Below are positions 8,927-16,618 of a DNA stretch of 53,966 nt, piece after piece. Numbering within the stretch: position 1 is the stretch's first letter; the number at the start of each line of letters is the position of its first letter. Both the position numbers and the translations under genes were made by a program. Source of the stretch: Cryomorphaceae bacterium (lineage in GTDB: Bacteria; Bacteroidota; Bacteroidia; Flavobacteriales; Schleiferiaceae); assembly GCA_017858515.1 (NCBI GenBank), contig JAFMBM010000015.1:1-53966 (forward strand), written 5' to 3'. The notes under the pieces are model-generated. The model was not told the DNA's origin. It made no database searches and worked only from the letters and a program-made list of their open reading frames with translations.

Positions 8927-8957
8927 ACAGCCGCTCAATGAGCGGCTGTTTTTATTT
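8927..8957. terminator. Bidirectional intrinsic terminator after tRNA-Gln
   Basis: ACAGCCGCT pairs with AGCGGCTGT around CAATG, followed by TTTTTATTT on the plus strand and preceded by AAAA, so it also gives a T-run on the minus strand. It can end both the tRNA transcript and the convergent esterase transcript that stops at 9026. Confidence 0.9.
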
Positions 8958-9025
8958 ACAAATGGGGCATTTCAATGAGTTTTCGAAATCTGAGCTTTAT
9001 CTCAAAAGACAAAGGTGCAGAAGGT

Positions 9026-9964
9026 CTAATAGAGTAAATCGGCCGAATAGATCGCCAAGGCAACGGCATCGTGCCCTACATTATTCACCAAACGGTATTG
9101 CCATTGGTAGTTAAAGCTTCCTTCGTTGGCCAATCTAAAAGATTCTTGAAAAAAATACTGGGCTCTTTGCAAACGGTTATTTCCTTGAAGATCGGCCTCG
9201 GCAGTATGCCTGAGATTAAATGAATTGGGATCTGTATCTTCCGAACCTACTATTATATAGGCATTCCGCTGAAAATACAATTGCGGATCTATACTCTCCG
9301 CCGGACTTTTATTCAAACCATAAGGATAATCAACCTGAAGATTGGGCAATGCGTACCAACCCGCCGCCGAGCTAATGAGGCGATTGAATTTTGCTTCTGG
9401 ATTGAAAATTAAAAAACGGTGAATCATTTGGGCCCCGGCAGAATGACCAAAGACATCGTATTGAGAAGAAATATTTCCGATAATAGATTTAAAATCTTCA
9501 AATAGTGGGTCCAAAACGGAGAAGGTCCATTCGGAGGGTGGATTTAAGGTGTTGGGGGAAGGATTGTCTCCGTCTTCAAAAATATTGGCCAGATTAAATG
9601 CATCGGAACCCGGAAAAAAAGACTCCGAGAATTCAGGCGAAAGCACAATAAAGCCTTTCTGATTGGCTTTGGCAATTAATCCATCTCTCAAATCTTTGGC
9701 CTCTCTGCCGGCACCGTGTACCACTATAAAAATGGGTGTTGTACTGGAACTATTGGATGGAATATGATAAAAGCAGCGAATGGGTTTGTTGGCAAAGGGC
9801 AAATAGTCTGAGAAAGAATATTCACCCGTGCCCGTCAGGTCCAAAGGATTTTCAGTGGCTTTGGGTTTATCGCAAGACCAGTGCAGGCAGGAAAGCAATA
9901 CAATAAGGAGCAAAGAGAGAAAGGCCCTCCTATTCGGGTTCGATAAATTTCTTAAATGGTGCAT
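9026..9964 (-). CDS. Alpha/beta-hydrolase lipoprotein (esterase-like)
   Basis: From the ATG at 9964 the product has 312 residues. It opens with a basic n-region, a hydrophobic core (FLSLLLIVLLSCLHWSC) and a lipobox cysteine, so it should be a lipid-anchored protein. The hydrolase signs are VVHGAGRE (oxyanion region), the nucleophile elbow GHSAGA, and a late GHDAV that can provide the catalytic His. The pattern resembles secreted esterases related to PHB depolymerase or feruloyl esterases; substrate unknown. An upstream in-frame ATG at 10042 would overlap the regulator gene and bury the lipoprotein signal, so I reject it. The regulator gene ends 37 bases upstream on the same strand. Confidence 0.82.
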   Translation of the reverse strand: MHHLRNLSNPNRRAFLSLLLIVLLSCLHWSCDKPKATENPLDLTGTGEYSFSDYLPFANKPIRCFYHIPSNSSSTTPIFIVVHGAGREAKDLRDGLIAKANQKGFIVLSPEFSESFFPGSDAFNLANIFEDGDNPSPNTLNPPSEWTFSVLDPLFEDFKSIIGNISSQYDVFGHSAGAQMIHRFLIFNPEAKFNRLISSAAGWYALPNLQVDYPYGLNKSPAESIDPQLYFQRNAYIIVGSEDTDPNSFNLRHTAEADLQGNNRLQRAQYFFQESFRLANEGSFNYQWQYRLVNNVGHDAVALAIYSADLLY

Positions 9965-10001
9965 TATTAATGTTTTTGAATTGCTTTGAAAGTGGGTAAT
10001 T

Positions 10002-11483
10002 CTATGACTTGATACCTTTAATGAGTTTAGCAAAGTGCGCATCTAAATACTGCGGTCGCACGCTAGAAAAGCCAAAAATAAGTCCTTGTTCCAGCGGTTT
10101 ATGCACATAACATTTGCTCAACGGATGGGCAATGATTTCATTTTCTAAAAGCTTCTGAACGACTGCTGTATCACTTTGTCCATTCTTGAGTTTACAAACA
10201 ATGTGCAAAGAAGGCGTTTGGCTCGGCAAGGGCTCAAGATATTCAGACAAGTATTTTTGCAATCGATCTATAAACATACGATGCCGAACCGCTGCTTGTT
10301 TAGAGACATTATTGAGATGATCATGCAAAAATTTCTTTTCTATAAATCCTCTTAAAACGGTTTGAAGAACAGGCGAAATGGAGCGATGCGAATGCATAAT
10401 TAAAGCCTCAAAAGCAGCAATTAGGTGGAAGGGAACCACTACAAATCCTACACGAATAGAAGGATGCATAGTGCGATTAAAGGTGCTTATATAAAAGCTG
10501 CGATCTTGTTTATCGAGCGAAAAAAGCGGATGCCCGTCGTGATTGGGGAAATTAATTTCGTGCTCATAGTCGTTCTCAATAAGATAAAGGCCCTGCCGAT
10601 CGGCCAGGTTTAACAACTCCTTCTTTCTATTAATAGACATCTGATTGCCAAAAGGATAATGGCATGAAGGGGTAATATGAACCAATTTCGACAAAGGGTT
10701 CAGTTGTGCTTCCAAATAATGTAGATCCATGCCTTCGCTTTCTATTGGAATGCCTTTTGTTTGGGTCCGCAATCCCTTGAAAACAGAGTGCACATTCGGA
10801 AAAGTGGGATCTTCAACATAAACACTGTCTCCTGGATTAGCCAGCAGACTTCCAATTAAAAAGAGCGATTGAAGCGACCCGCCCACCACAAAGACCTGTC
10901 TGTAATCGCATTGAATACCTCGTCTCAACTTGAGATAATTGGCAAGGGTCTTACGCAGGGCCGTAGTACCGGCTCCCGAATGATAGGTTAGCTCTGAGGC
11001 ACGCACAAATTGCCAATATTCATTCTGAAGTTTTCTCCATTTCTCTATAGGGAACAAATCTAAAGGAGGTACACCCGGACGAAAGGCAACGCCTTCATTA
11101 TCTATACTATTCAGCTTGGGCGCATTGCTTCCAAACGCTGTGGCAGACTCAGAAAGAGACACATAACTATAGCCAGAAGATTTGAGGTCTTTCTGTGAAA
11201 GAGGATCTATACCCAGAGATCGTATGCGGTATGCAGAACCTTCCAATGCATCAATGTACCCTTCCAACTTAAGCAGTTCATAGGCCTTGATAATCGTGCT
11301 TCTAGAAAGATTCAATGCCTCAGCCAGCGGACGAGTGGCGGGCAACTCGCATAAATCTGGAAGCCTTTGACTGACAATTCCCTCCTTGATAGCCGCATAT
11401 ACCGCTTGGTATTTTGGCTGCAAAGGCGACGCTTGCAGCTGCTGCAAAACGATGGATTCTAGCTTTTGTAGTTCGATCTTCAT
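10002..11483 (-). CDS. MocR/GabR-type regulator with degenerate PLP site
   Basis: The product (493 aa from the ATG at 11483) has a GntR-type winged helix at about residues 15-80 (ATRPLAEALNLSRSTIIKAY) and a full-length fold-type I aminotransferase domain, the MocR architecture. In this family PLP is held by an Asp in a DDY motif and a Lys 33 residues later (Asp279 and Lys312 in B. subtilis GabR). Here the aligned residues are Asn304 (in IENDYEHE) and Arg337 (in TFNRTMHPSIRVGF), with the same 33-residue spacing. I infer loss of the Schiff-base chemistry. It is transcribed divergently from the first lamin-tail gene. The repeats ATTGGTAT/ATTGGTAT begin directly at its start codon, suggesting autoregulation. 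A longer start (11531) would run through the operator and is rejected. Confidence 0.88.
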   Translation of the reverse strand: MKIELQKLESIVLQQLQASPLQPKYQAVYAAIKEGIVSQRLPDLCELPATRPLAEALNLSRSTIIKAYELLKLEGYIDALEGSAYRIRSLGIDPLSQKDLKSSGYSYVSLSESATAFGSNAPKLNSIDNEGVAFRPGVPPLDLFPIEKWRKLQNEYWQFVRASELTYHSGAGTTALRKTLANYLKLRRGIQCDYRQVFVVGGSLQSLFLIGSLLANPGDSVYVEDPTFPNVHSVFKGLRTQTKGIPIESEGMDLHYLEAQLNPLSKLVHITPSCHYPFGNQMSINRKKELLNLADRQGLYLIENDYEHEINFPNHDGHPLFSLDKQDRSFYISTFNRTMHPSIRVGFVVVPFHLIAAFEALIMHSHRSISPVLQTVLRGFIEKKFLHDHLNNVSKQAAVRHRMFIDRLQKYLSEYLEPLPSQTPSLHIVCKLKNGQSDTAVVQKLLENEIIAHPLSKCYVHKPLEQGLIFGFSSVRPQYLDAHFAKLIKGIKS

Positions 11484-11514
11484 ATTGGTATGCAAAAATA
11501 ATGAAAATTGGTAT
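11484..11514. promoter_or_regulatory. Direct-repeat operator, copy 1
   Basis: ATTGGTAT occurs at 11484-11491 and again at 11507-11514, 23 bases apart start to start, about two helical turns. The half-site contains TGGTAT, the reverse complement of the ATACCA element reported for GabR. The second half-site starts 32 bases before a TAATTTAG box. An identical arrangement occurs at 16534-16564. Binding by the adjacent MocR-type protein is inference. Confidence 0.75.
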
Positions 11515-11532
11515 CCACACCCTCGAATCAAT

Positions 11533-11562
11533 TAAGTATAATTTAGTAGAAAGAAAAAACAA
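11533..11562 (-). promoter_or_regulatory. Probable promoter of the MocR-type gene
   Basis: On the minus strand TTG (11562-11560) is followed after 19 bases by TATACTTA (11540-11533), a near match to the -7 box. It overlaps the opposing TAATTTAG box at 11539-11546. The direct-repeat operator lies downstream of it, within the predicted leader, a position that suits repression. Confidence 0.5.
11539..11546 (+). promoter_or_regulatory. -7-like box for the first lamin-tail gene
   Basis: TAATTTAG resembles the TAnnTTTG box and is matched by TAACTTAG at 16589 and TATATTAG at 35670. No TTG stands 19-21 bases upstream; the operator half-site is there instead at -32. This suggests activator-dependent transcription. 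Confidence 0.5.
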
Positions 11563-11570
11563 GTCAACAC

Positions 11571-13772
11571 ATGAAAAAAATTATTAATGTAATGATTTTA
11601 ATGTTCTTAGCTTCATCGAGCTACGGACAAATAATCATTAACGAGGTCCTGTATGATCCTTCTAATAGCGCTTTGGATGGCGATGCCAACGGAGATGGTG
11701 TCTATTCCCAAACGGAGGATGAATTTATTGAGTTTATAAATACAGGCGCTTTTGATTTCGATATGAGCGGTTATCAAATTTGGGATGACACGATCTCAGG
11801 TCAGCTGCGTTACACTATTCCTAGTGGAACACTGGTTCCTCCTAGTGGTGCTTTGGTTGTCTTTGGTGGTGGAGTGCCTACAGGAAGCTTTGGTGGGGCA
11901 GTGGTTCTAACTGCAAGTGTAAGCGCCAATGGTTTGAGTTTAAATAACTCTGGCGAGATTATCACTCTTAAAAATAGTTTGGGTCAGTTTGTTACTAATT
12001 TCGATAGCGATGCGCTTTCTGACAATCCGAACGAGAGCTATACGCGCAATCCGGACATTACGGGTGCATTTGAGCAGCACAGCGCGAATACGGCAATGTT
12101 ATTCTCTCCAGGAACACGCTCTAGTGGTATTGCCTTCAATACTGTATTTGTGTCTCCTCCTCCCGTATTAGCTACCACTCCAATGATTATCAACGAGGTA
12201 TTATACGATCCATCTAACAGTGGGTTGGATGGAGATGCCAATGCGGATGGTGTGTATGGTCAAGAAGAAGATAGCTTTATAGAGTTCATCAATACAGATA
12301 CGGCAAACTATGATATGAGTGGCTATCAGATTTGGGATGATACTGTATCAGGAGCCTTGCGCTATACCATTCCATCTGGAACCATTGTTCCGGCGGGAGG
12401 TGCTCTAGTTGTTTTTGGTGGAGGAATGCCAACAGGTACTTTCGGTGGCGCCATTGTGCTTACAGCTGATACAGGAACCACTGGATTAAGTCTAGGCAAT
12501 AGTGGAGAAATCATTGTGGTACGCAACGCAATGGGTCAGCCCGTTTTGAGCTTCGATTCAGATGCTCTGTCCAACAACCCCAATGAGAGCTATACGCGCA
12601 ATCCAGATATTACTGGTGGGTTTGAACAACATGCGGATAATACCCCTTTGTTGTTTTCACCAGGTACCAAAATAGATGGCACCGATTTCCCAAATGCAGC
12701 TACAAATCAGTTCATTACTTCGGTTACTAAGATTGGCAATCCGAAAACATACAGAGCGTTCTTCACTCTTCCAGCTGCAAGCACGTACAGACTGCAGATC
12801 CGTACCCAAAACGATCCCGTTTGGAAGACTTCAAATACTTGGTCGAATGCAAGCTTAACGCAACAAAACTTCCAAGCTCTCGAATTTAATGCTACCAACA
12901 GTCTTCGCATTGGGTATGAGGTAGGTGGAAATTGGACTTACGGAAATAGTTTCGACTTTGTTTCAGACTGCAAACCCATGACAGTAAGCGCTGTTGAGCT
13001 TCTTGCTCCTTTTTGTGCGGGAGACTCTGCCATTCTAAAAACCATTACCAATGGCGGATATAAGGTGAAATCTTTCCTTTGGAATACAGGTGAAACCACT
13101 CGCTTCATTTACGGTCAGCAAGGTCAAACCTATTCTGTAGTGGTAACCGACGAATCGGGCTGTACTCAATCTGCCAGCGTTACAGTAAGTTCTGTAAACA
13201 CACAATTCACACCCGTTAATTTTGCAGTAGCAAAACCCAATGCAGTCACCTTTACAGGAAGTTGGAGTCCTGCTACTTTAGGCAGTGGAGTGAGCTTGGT
13301 GGGCTACAGAATGGCTTATCGCCAAGTGGGTGTAGGAGCAGCTTGGACCAATACTCCTCTTTCAACCAATACCACAGCTACGGTAAACTTTACCGGAAGT
13401 GGATTGCCCTCCGCCAATTATGAATTCACTGTATTTGCGCGTGTGAACGACAACGGATCGATTTACAATACCGAATATGCTTGCAGAGAAAGAAGGTTCT
13501 ACAATGGTTCAGGTGCAAAGTGGGATGGCAACAGCAGTCTTGATCTCAATGCCGTTTCAATCTATCCTAATCCAACTCAAGATGTACTTTATGTTACCGC
13601 AGCAGAAGGCAGCTTGGCTAGTTTATTGGATATAAATGGAAGGCTTATTTCTAGTCAGACTGTGGAAGGAAGTGAAATTCGATTTGAAATGGGCGACTTA
13701 TCCGCAGGGGTTTACATCCTACAACTTCAGTCAGATGAGGCCATCTATTCTGAACGCATCGTTAAGAATTGA
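11571..13772 (+). CDS. T9SS-secreted surface protein with two lamin-tail domains
   Basis: The 733-residue product starts with a signal peptide (ends near SYGQ, residue 20). Two lamin-tail (LTD, PF00932-like) domains follow at about 20-195 and 203-375, each opening with INEVLYDPSNS and closing with NPNESYTRNPDITG. Each contains an EF-hand-like loop (DANGDGVYSQTE; DANADGVYGQEE). Residues 377-660 are a fibronectin/PKD-like module (CAGDSAIL, WNTGETTRF, VTDESGC) shared with two other proteins here. The last 70 residues (from SIYPNPTQD to ERIVKN) are a type A T9SS sorting domain, so the protein should be exported through the outer membrane and attached or released. Its promoter carries the direct-repeat operator. 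A strong terminator lies 27 bases after its stop, inside the next reading frame. Confidence 0.9.
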   Translation: MKKIINVMILMFLASSSYGQIIINEVLYDPSNSALDGDANGDGVYSQTEDEFIEFINTGAFDFDMSGYQIWDDTISGQLRYTIPSGTLVPPSGALVVFGGGVPTGSFGGAVVLTASVSANGLSLNNSGEIITLKNSLGQFVTNFDSDALSDNPNESYTRNPDITGAFEQHSANTAMLFSPGTRSSGIAFNTVFVSPPPVLATTPMIINEVLYDPSNSGLDGDANADGVYGQEEDSFIEFINTDTANYDMSGYQIWDDTVSGALRYTIPSGTIVPAGGALVVFGGGMPTGTFGGAIVLTADTGTTGLSLGNSGEIIVVRNAMGQPVLSFDSDALSNNPNESYTRNPDITGGFEQHADNTPLLFSPGTKIDGTDFPNAATNQFITSVTKIGNPKTYRAFFTLPAASTYRLQIRTQNDPVWKTSNTWSNASLTQQNFQALEFNATNSLRIGYEVGGNWTYGNSFDFVSDCKPMTVSAVELLAPFCAGDSAILKTITNGGYKVKSFLWNTGETTRFIYGQQGQTYSVVVTDESGCTQSASVTVSSVNTQFTPVNFAVAKPNAVTFTGSWSPATLGSGVSLVGYRMAYRQVGVGAAWTNTPLSTNTTATVNFTGSGLPSANYEFTVFARVNDNGSIYNTEYACRERRFYNGSGAKWDGNSSLDLNAVSIYPNPTQDVLYVTAAEGSLASLLDINGRLISSQTVEGSEIRFEMGDLSAGVYILQLQSDEAIYSERIVKN
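12921..13495 (+). repeat. 575-bp exact repeat, copy 1
   Basis: By reading both copies, 12921-13495 is identical base for base to 15602-16176, offset 2681. It encodes the second half of the adhesin module in two adjacent genes. Sequence on either side differs (for example GAG/GAA just before and AAGG/AAGA just after). Confidence 0.9.
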
Positions 13773-16456
13773 AAACGCTAAAATGCAATTTGAGTCTTAA
13801 AAACAGCCACCTTTTGGGGTGGCTGTTTTTTATTGGACTGAGTGCTACTCTTTCCGCTCAAAACCAGGTGCGAAAAGCTCTTTTCGTTGGAAATAGTTAT
13901 ACCTATTACAATGATCTTCCTAAACTAATTGCCGACTTAGCTCATTCAGGGGGCGATAGTCTTTACCACGATCAAAACACCATTGGTGGTTATTCTTTGC
14001 AATCGCATGCTACTAATTCAAACACAGTATCCAAAATTCAAAATGGCTCTTGGGATTATCTGATCTTGCAAGAACATAGCCAGAGACCTTCTTTGCCATT
14101 ATCTCAGGTAGAAGCCCAATTCTATCCGGCTGCCTACACCTTAGACAGTCTTTTCCATAGCGTTCGTCCTACTGCTCAATCGGTTTTTTATATGACTTGG
14201 GGTAGGGAAAATGGAGATGCATCGAATTGCGCTAACTGGCCACCTGTGTGCACTTATGAAGGAATGGATAGTCTTTTGAACTTGCGCTATCAGTTCATTG
14301 CCGACAGTTTAAATGCAGCTGTATCGCCTGTGGGGGTAGTTTGGAGATCCATTCGAAATTTGCATCCCAGCATTCAACTCTACAATGCAGATGAGTCGCA
14401 TCCTTCCTTGGCCGGAAGCTTCGTCGCAGCCTGTACTTTTTATGCTGTGCTCTTCCAAAAAGATCCTAGCCTACTCGCATACAATGGCGGACTGGATAGC
14501 ACTGAGGCCGGAATAATAAAGAGAAGCGCACGCGATTTAGTCTTTGACCAATTGGCGATGTGGAATGTAAGCTACACCCAACCAAGTCCCAATTATTTGG
14601 AGATCAATGAGGTGTTGTATGACCCCTCCAACAATGGCTTAGCTGGCGATGCCAATGGGGATGGTATCTATGATCAAGAAGGCGACTCCTTCATTGAATT
14701 TGTAAACACAAGTAATACAAACTTTAACGCAAGCGGGTATCAGATTTGGGATGATACCAGCGCTACTGGAAGCCTTAGGTATGTAGTTCCATCCGGAACT
14801 TTTGTTCCCCCAAATGGAGCTATGGTTGTTTTTGGAAGCGGTCCTCTAGTGGGCACTTTTGGTGGAGCGGTGCTGCACTCTGCGGATGCCACAGCCTCGA
14901 ACTTGAGCCTCAATAACTCAGGAGAGGTTATTGGAGTAAAAAATGCCAGCGGCGATTGGGTTTTGTACTTTGATTCAGATGCCCTTTCTAACAATCCAAA
15001 CGAATCCTACACCCGATTTCCTGATGTGAGCGGAAACTTTGTCCAACATGCAAGCAACACTTCTAGCCTCTTTTCTCCGGGAACCAAAACAGATGGCACC
15101 GCATTTTCTACTCAATTTGTGGTAGAAAGTATAACTGTTCAATCGGCTGGAGGCACTCTACTGAGTTCGCTGGGTGGAAGTTTGCAATTAACGGCCCTAG
15201 TGCTCCCAAGCTTCGCCTCTAATCTTAGCGTGAATTGGTCGGTTTCAGCTGGAAGTGCTGTTGCCTCCGTAAATTCAAGCGGACTTGTTACAGGCTTGGC
15301 CAACGGCTCTGTTTGGGTAATTGCCACATCCAACGATGGAACACAGATTTCTGATTCCATTCTAATTACTGTCAATACTGCTACAAATCAGTTTATTACT
15401 TCTGTAGTGAAAATCGGAAATCCCAAAACATATAGAGCATTCTTTACGCTTCCTGCTGCAAGCACTTATAGTCTGCTAATCCGTACCCAAAACGATCCCT
15501 TTTGGAGGACTTCAAATACTTGGTCTAGCTCAAGCCAAACACAACAAAACTTCCAAGCTCTCGAATTCAATACCACCCATAGTCTTCGCATTGGGTATGA
15601 AGTAGGTGGAAATTGGACTTACGGAAATAGTTTCGACTTTGTTTCAGACTGCAAACCCATGACAGTAAGCGCTGTTGAGCTTCTTGCTCCTTTTTGTGCG
15701 GGAGACTCTGCCATTCTAAAAACCATTACCAATGGCGGATATAAGGTGAAATCTTTCCTTTGGAATACAGGTGAAACCACTCGCTTCATTTACGGTCAGC
15801 AAGGTCAAACCTATTCTGTAGTGGTAACCGACGAATCGGGCTGTACTCAATCTGCCAGCGTTACAGTAAGTTCTGTAAACACACAATTCACACCCGTTAA
15901 TTTTGCAGTAGCAAAACCCAATGCAGTCACCTTTACAGGAAGTTGGAGTCCTGCTACTTTAGGCAGTGGAGTGAGCTTGGTGGGCTACAGAATGGCTTAT
16001 CGCCAAGTGGGTGTAGGAGCAGCTTGGACCAATACTCCTCTTTCAACCAATACCACAGCTACGGTAAACTTTACCGGAAGTGGATTGCCCTCCGCCAATT
16101 ATGAATTCACTGTATTTGCGCGTGTGAACGACAACGGATCGATTTACAATACCGAATATGCTTGCAGAGAAAGAAGATTCTATAACGGACTAGGAAACAA
16201 AACCGAAGTGGACAGCCTTAGCTCAGTCAATTCATGGTTTGTATATCCCAATCCAACTTCTGAATTCATCATTATCGATCCAAAAGAAGAAGGACAATGG
16301 CGTATTTTCAGTGCCGCCGGCAAGTTGATTTTAAGCGGCGAAAGCAAGCCTACAGAAGAACAGAAAATTCTGGTAACCCAATGGAGCGTGGGCGTTTACT
16401 TATTGGAATGGAAATCCGAGACTAATCTTGAAACCAAGCGCTTTATTATTCAGTAA
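13769..16456 (+). CDS. T9SS-secreted SGNH-like hydrolase with lamin-tail domain
   Basis: The 895-residue product is modular. After a signal peptide (ends near LSAQ) comes an SGNH/GDSL-like domain at 30-265: nucleophile block FVGNSYTYYND, an LQEHSQRP segment, and the Asp/His block DESHPSLAGS. This suggests an esterase or deacetylase on a glycan or similar. A lamin-tail domain (275-445) follows, then a BIG2-like Ig domain (450-535), the shared fibronectin/PKD module (538-805), and a T9SS sorting domain (from about 823, VYPNPTSEF). No ATG is available near the front. The start is TTG at 13769, overlapping the previous stop, or TTG at 13790. A terminator hairpin lies in the signal-peptide codons, so expression may depend on read-through. 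In this LTD, position 12 of the EF-hand-like loop is Gly. Confidence 0.85.
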   Translation: MKTLKCNLSLKNSHLLGWLFFIGLSATLSAQNQVRKALFVGNSYTYYNDLPKLIADLAHSGGDSLYHDQNTIGGYSLQSHATNSNTVSKIQNGSWDYLILQEHSQRPSLPLSQVEAQFYPAAYTLDSLFHSVRPTAQSVFYMTWGRENGDASNCANWPPVCTYEGMDSLLNLRYQFIADSLNAAVSPVGVVWRSIRNLHPSIQLYNADESHPSLAGSFVAACTFYAVLFQKDPSLLAYNGGLDSTEAGIIKRSARDLVFDQLAMWNVSYTQPSPNYLEINEVLYDPSNNGLAGDANGDGIYDQEGDSFIEFVNTSNTNFNASGYQIWDDTSATGSLRYVVPSGTFVPPNGAMVVFGSGPLVGTFGGAVLHSADATASNLSLNNSGEVIGVKNASGDWVLYFDSDALSNNPNESYTRFPDVSGNFVQHASNTSSLFSPGTKTDGTAFSTQFVVESITVQSAGGTLLSSLGGSLQLTALVLPSFASNLSVNWSVSAGSAVASVNSSGLVTGLANGSVWVIATSNDGTQISDSILITVNTATNQFITSVVKIGNPKTYRAFFTLPAASTYSLLIRTQNDPFWRTSNTWSSSSQTQQNFQALEFNTTHSLRIGYEVGGNWTYGNSFDFVSDCKPMTVSAVELLAPFCAGDSAILKTITNGGYKVKSFLWNTGETTRFIYGQQGQTYSVVVTDESGCTQSASVTVSSVNTQFTPVNFAVAKPNAVTFTGSWSPATLGSGVSLVGYRMAYRQVGVGAAWTNTPLSTNTTATVNFTGSGLPSANYEFTVFARVNDNGSIYNTEYACRERRFYNGLGNKTEVDSLSSVNSWFVYPNPTSEFIIIDPKEEGQWRIFSAAGKLILSGESKPTEEQKILVTQWSVGVYLLEWKSETNLETKRFIIQ
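13799..13831 (+). terminator. Intrinsic terminator inside the next gene's signal-peptide region
   Basis: ACAGCCACC (13803-13811) pairs with GGTGGCTGT (13818-13826) around TTTTGG, extended by AAAA/TTTT, and ends in a run of six T. It is positioned normally for the gene ending at 13772. The same bases encode Lys-Asn-Ser-His-Leu-Leu-Gly-Trp-Leu-Phe-Phe of the following protein. Confidence 0.88.
15602..16176 (+). repeat. 575-bp exact repeat, copy 2
   Basis: Identical to 12921-13495. It covers codons from about residue 612 to 803 of the SGNH-like protein. A third, diverged relative of the same module lies at about 37685-38230 in the adhesin gene. Confidence 0.9.
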
Positions 16457-16533
16457 GAATTTTGAGTTCTATCCAGCAAGTCTTAATAAAAGGCTGGTTT
16501 AATCGGAGAGCTTAATTACCAAAACAGACTCTT

Positions 16534-16564
16534 ATTGGTATGTTCAAATAATAAAAATTGGTAT
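16534..16564. promoter_or_regulatory. Direct-repeat operator, copy 2
   Basis: ATTGGTAT at 16534-16541 and 16557-16564, again 23 bases apart. The second half-site starts 32 bases before TAACTTAG (16589-16596), the same spacing as in copy 1. The bases between the half-sites are similar but not identical (TGTTCAAATAATAAAA here). Confidence 0.75.
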
Positions 16565-16588
16565 CTAACCTAGACAACGAATTGGATT

Positions 16589-16596
16589 TAACTTAG
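16589..16596 (+). promoter_or_regulatory. -7-like box for the third lamin-tail gene
   Basis: TAACTTAG, matching TAATTTAG at 11539. There is no TTG at the standard -33 distance. The start codon follows 22 bases downstream. Confidence 0.5.
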
Positions 16597-16618
16597 TTGA
16601 GTAAAACACAATCAAGCC

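Noticed and set aside
12921-16176. 575-bp repeat as an insertion sequence
   Set aside because: It is entirely coding for an adhesin module, in frame in both genes, with no terminal inverted repeats or transposase.
16471-16500. CCAGC/GCTGG pairing after the SGNH-like gene as a terminator
   Set aside because: Only five paired bases, a long loop and no T-run; too weak to call.
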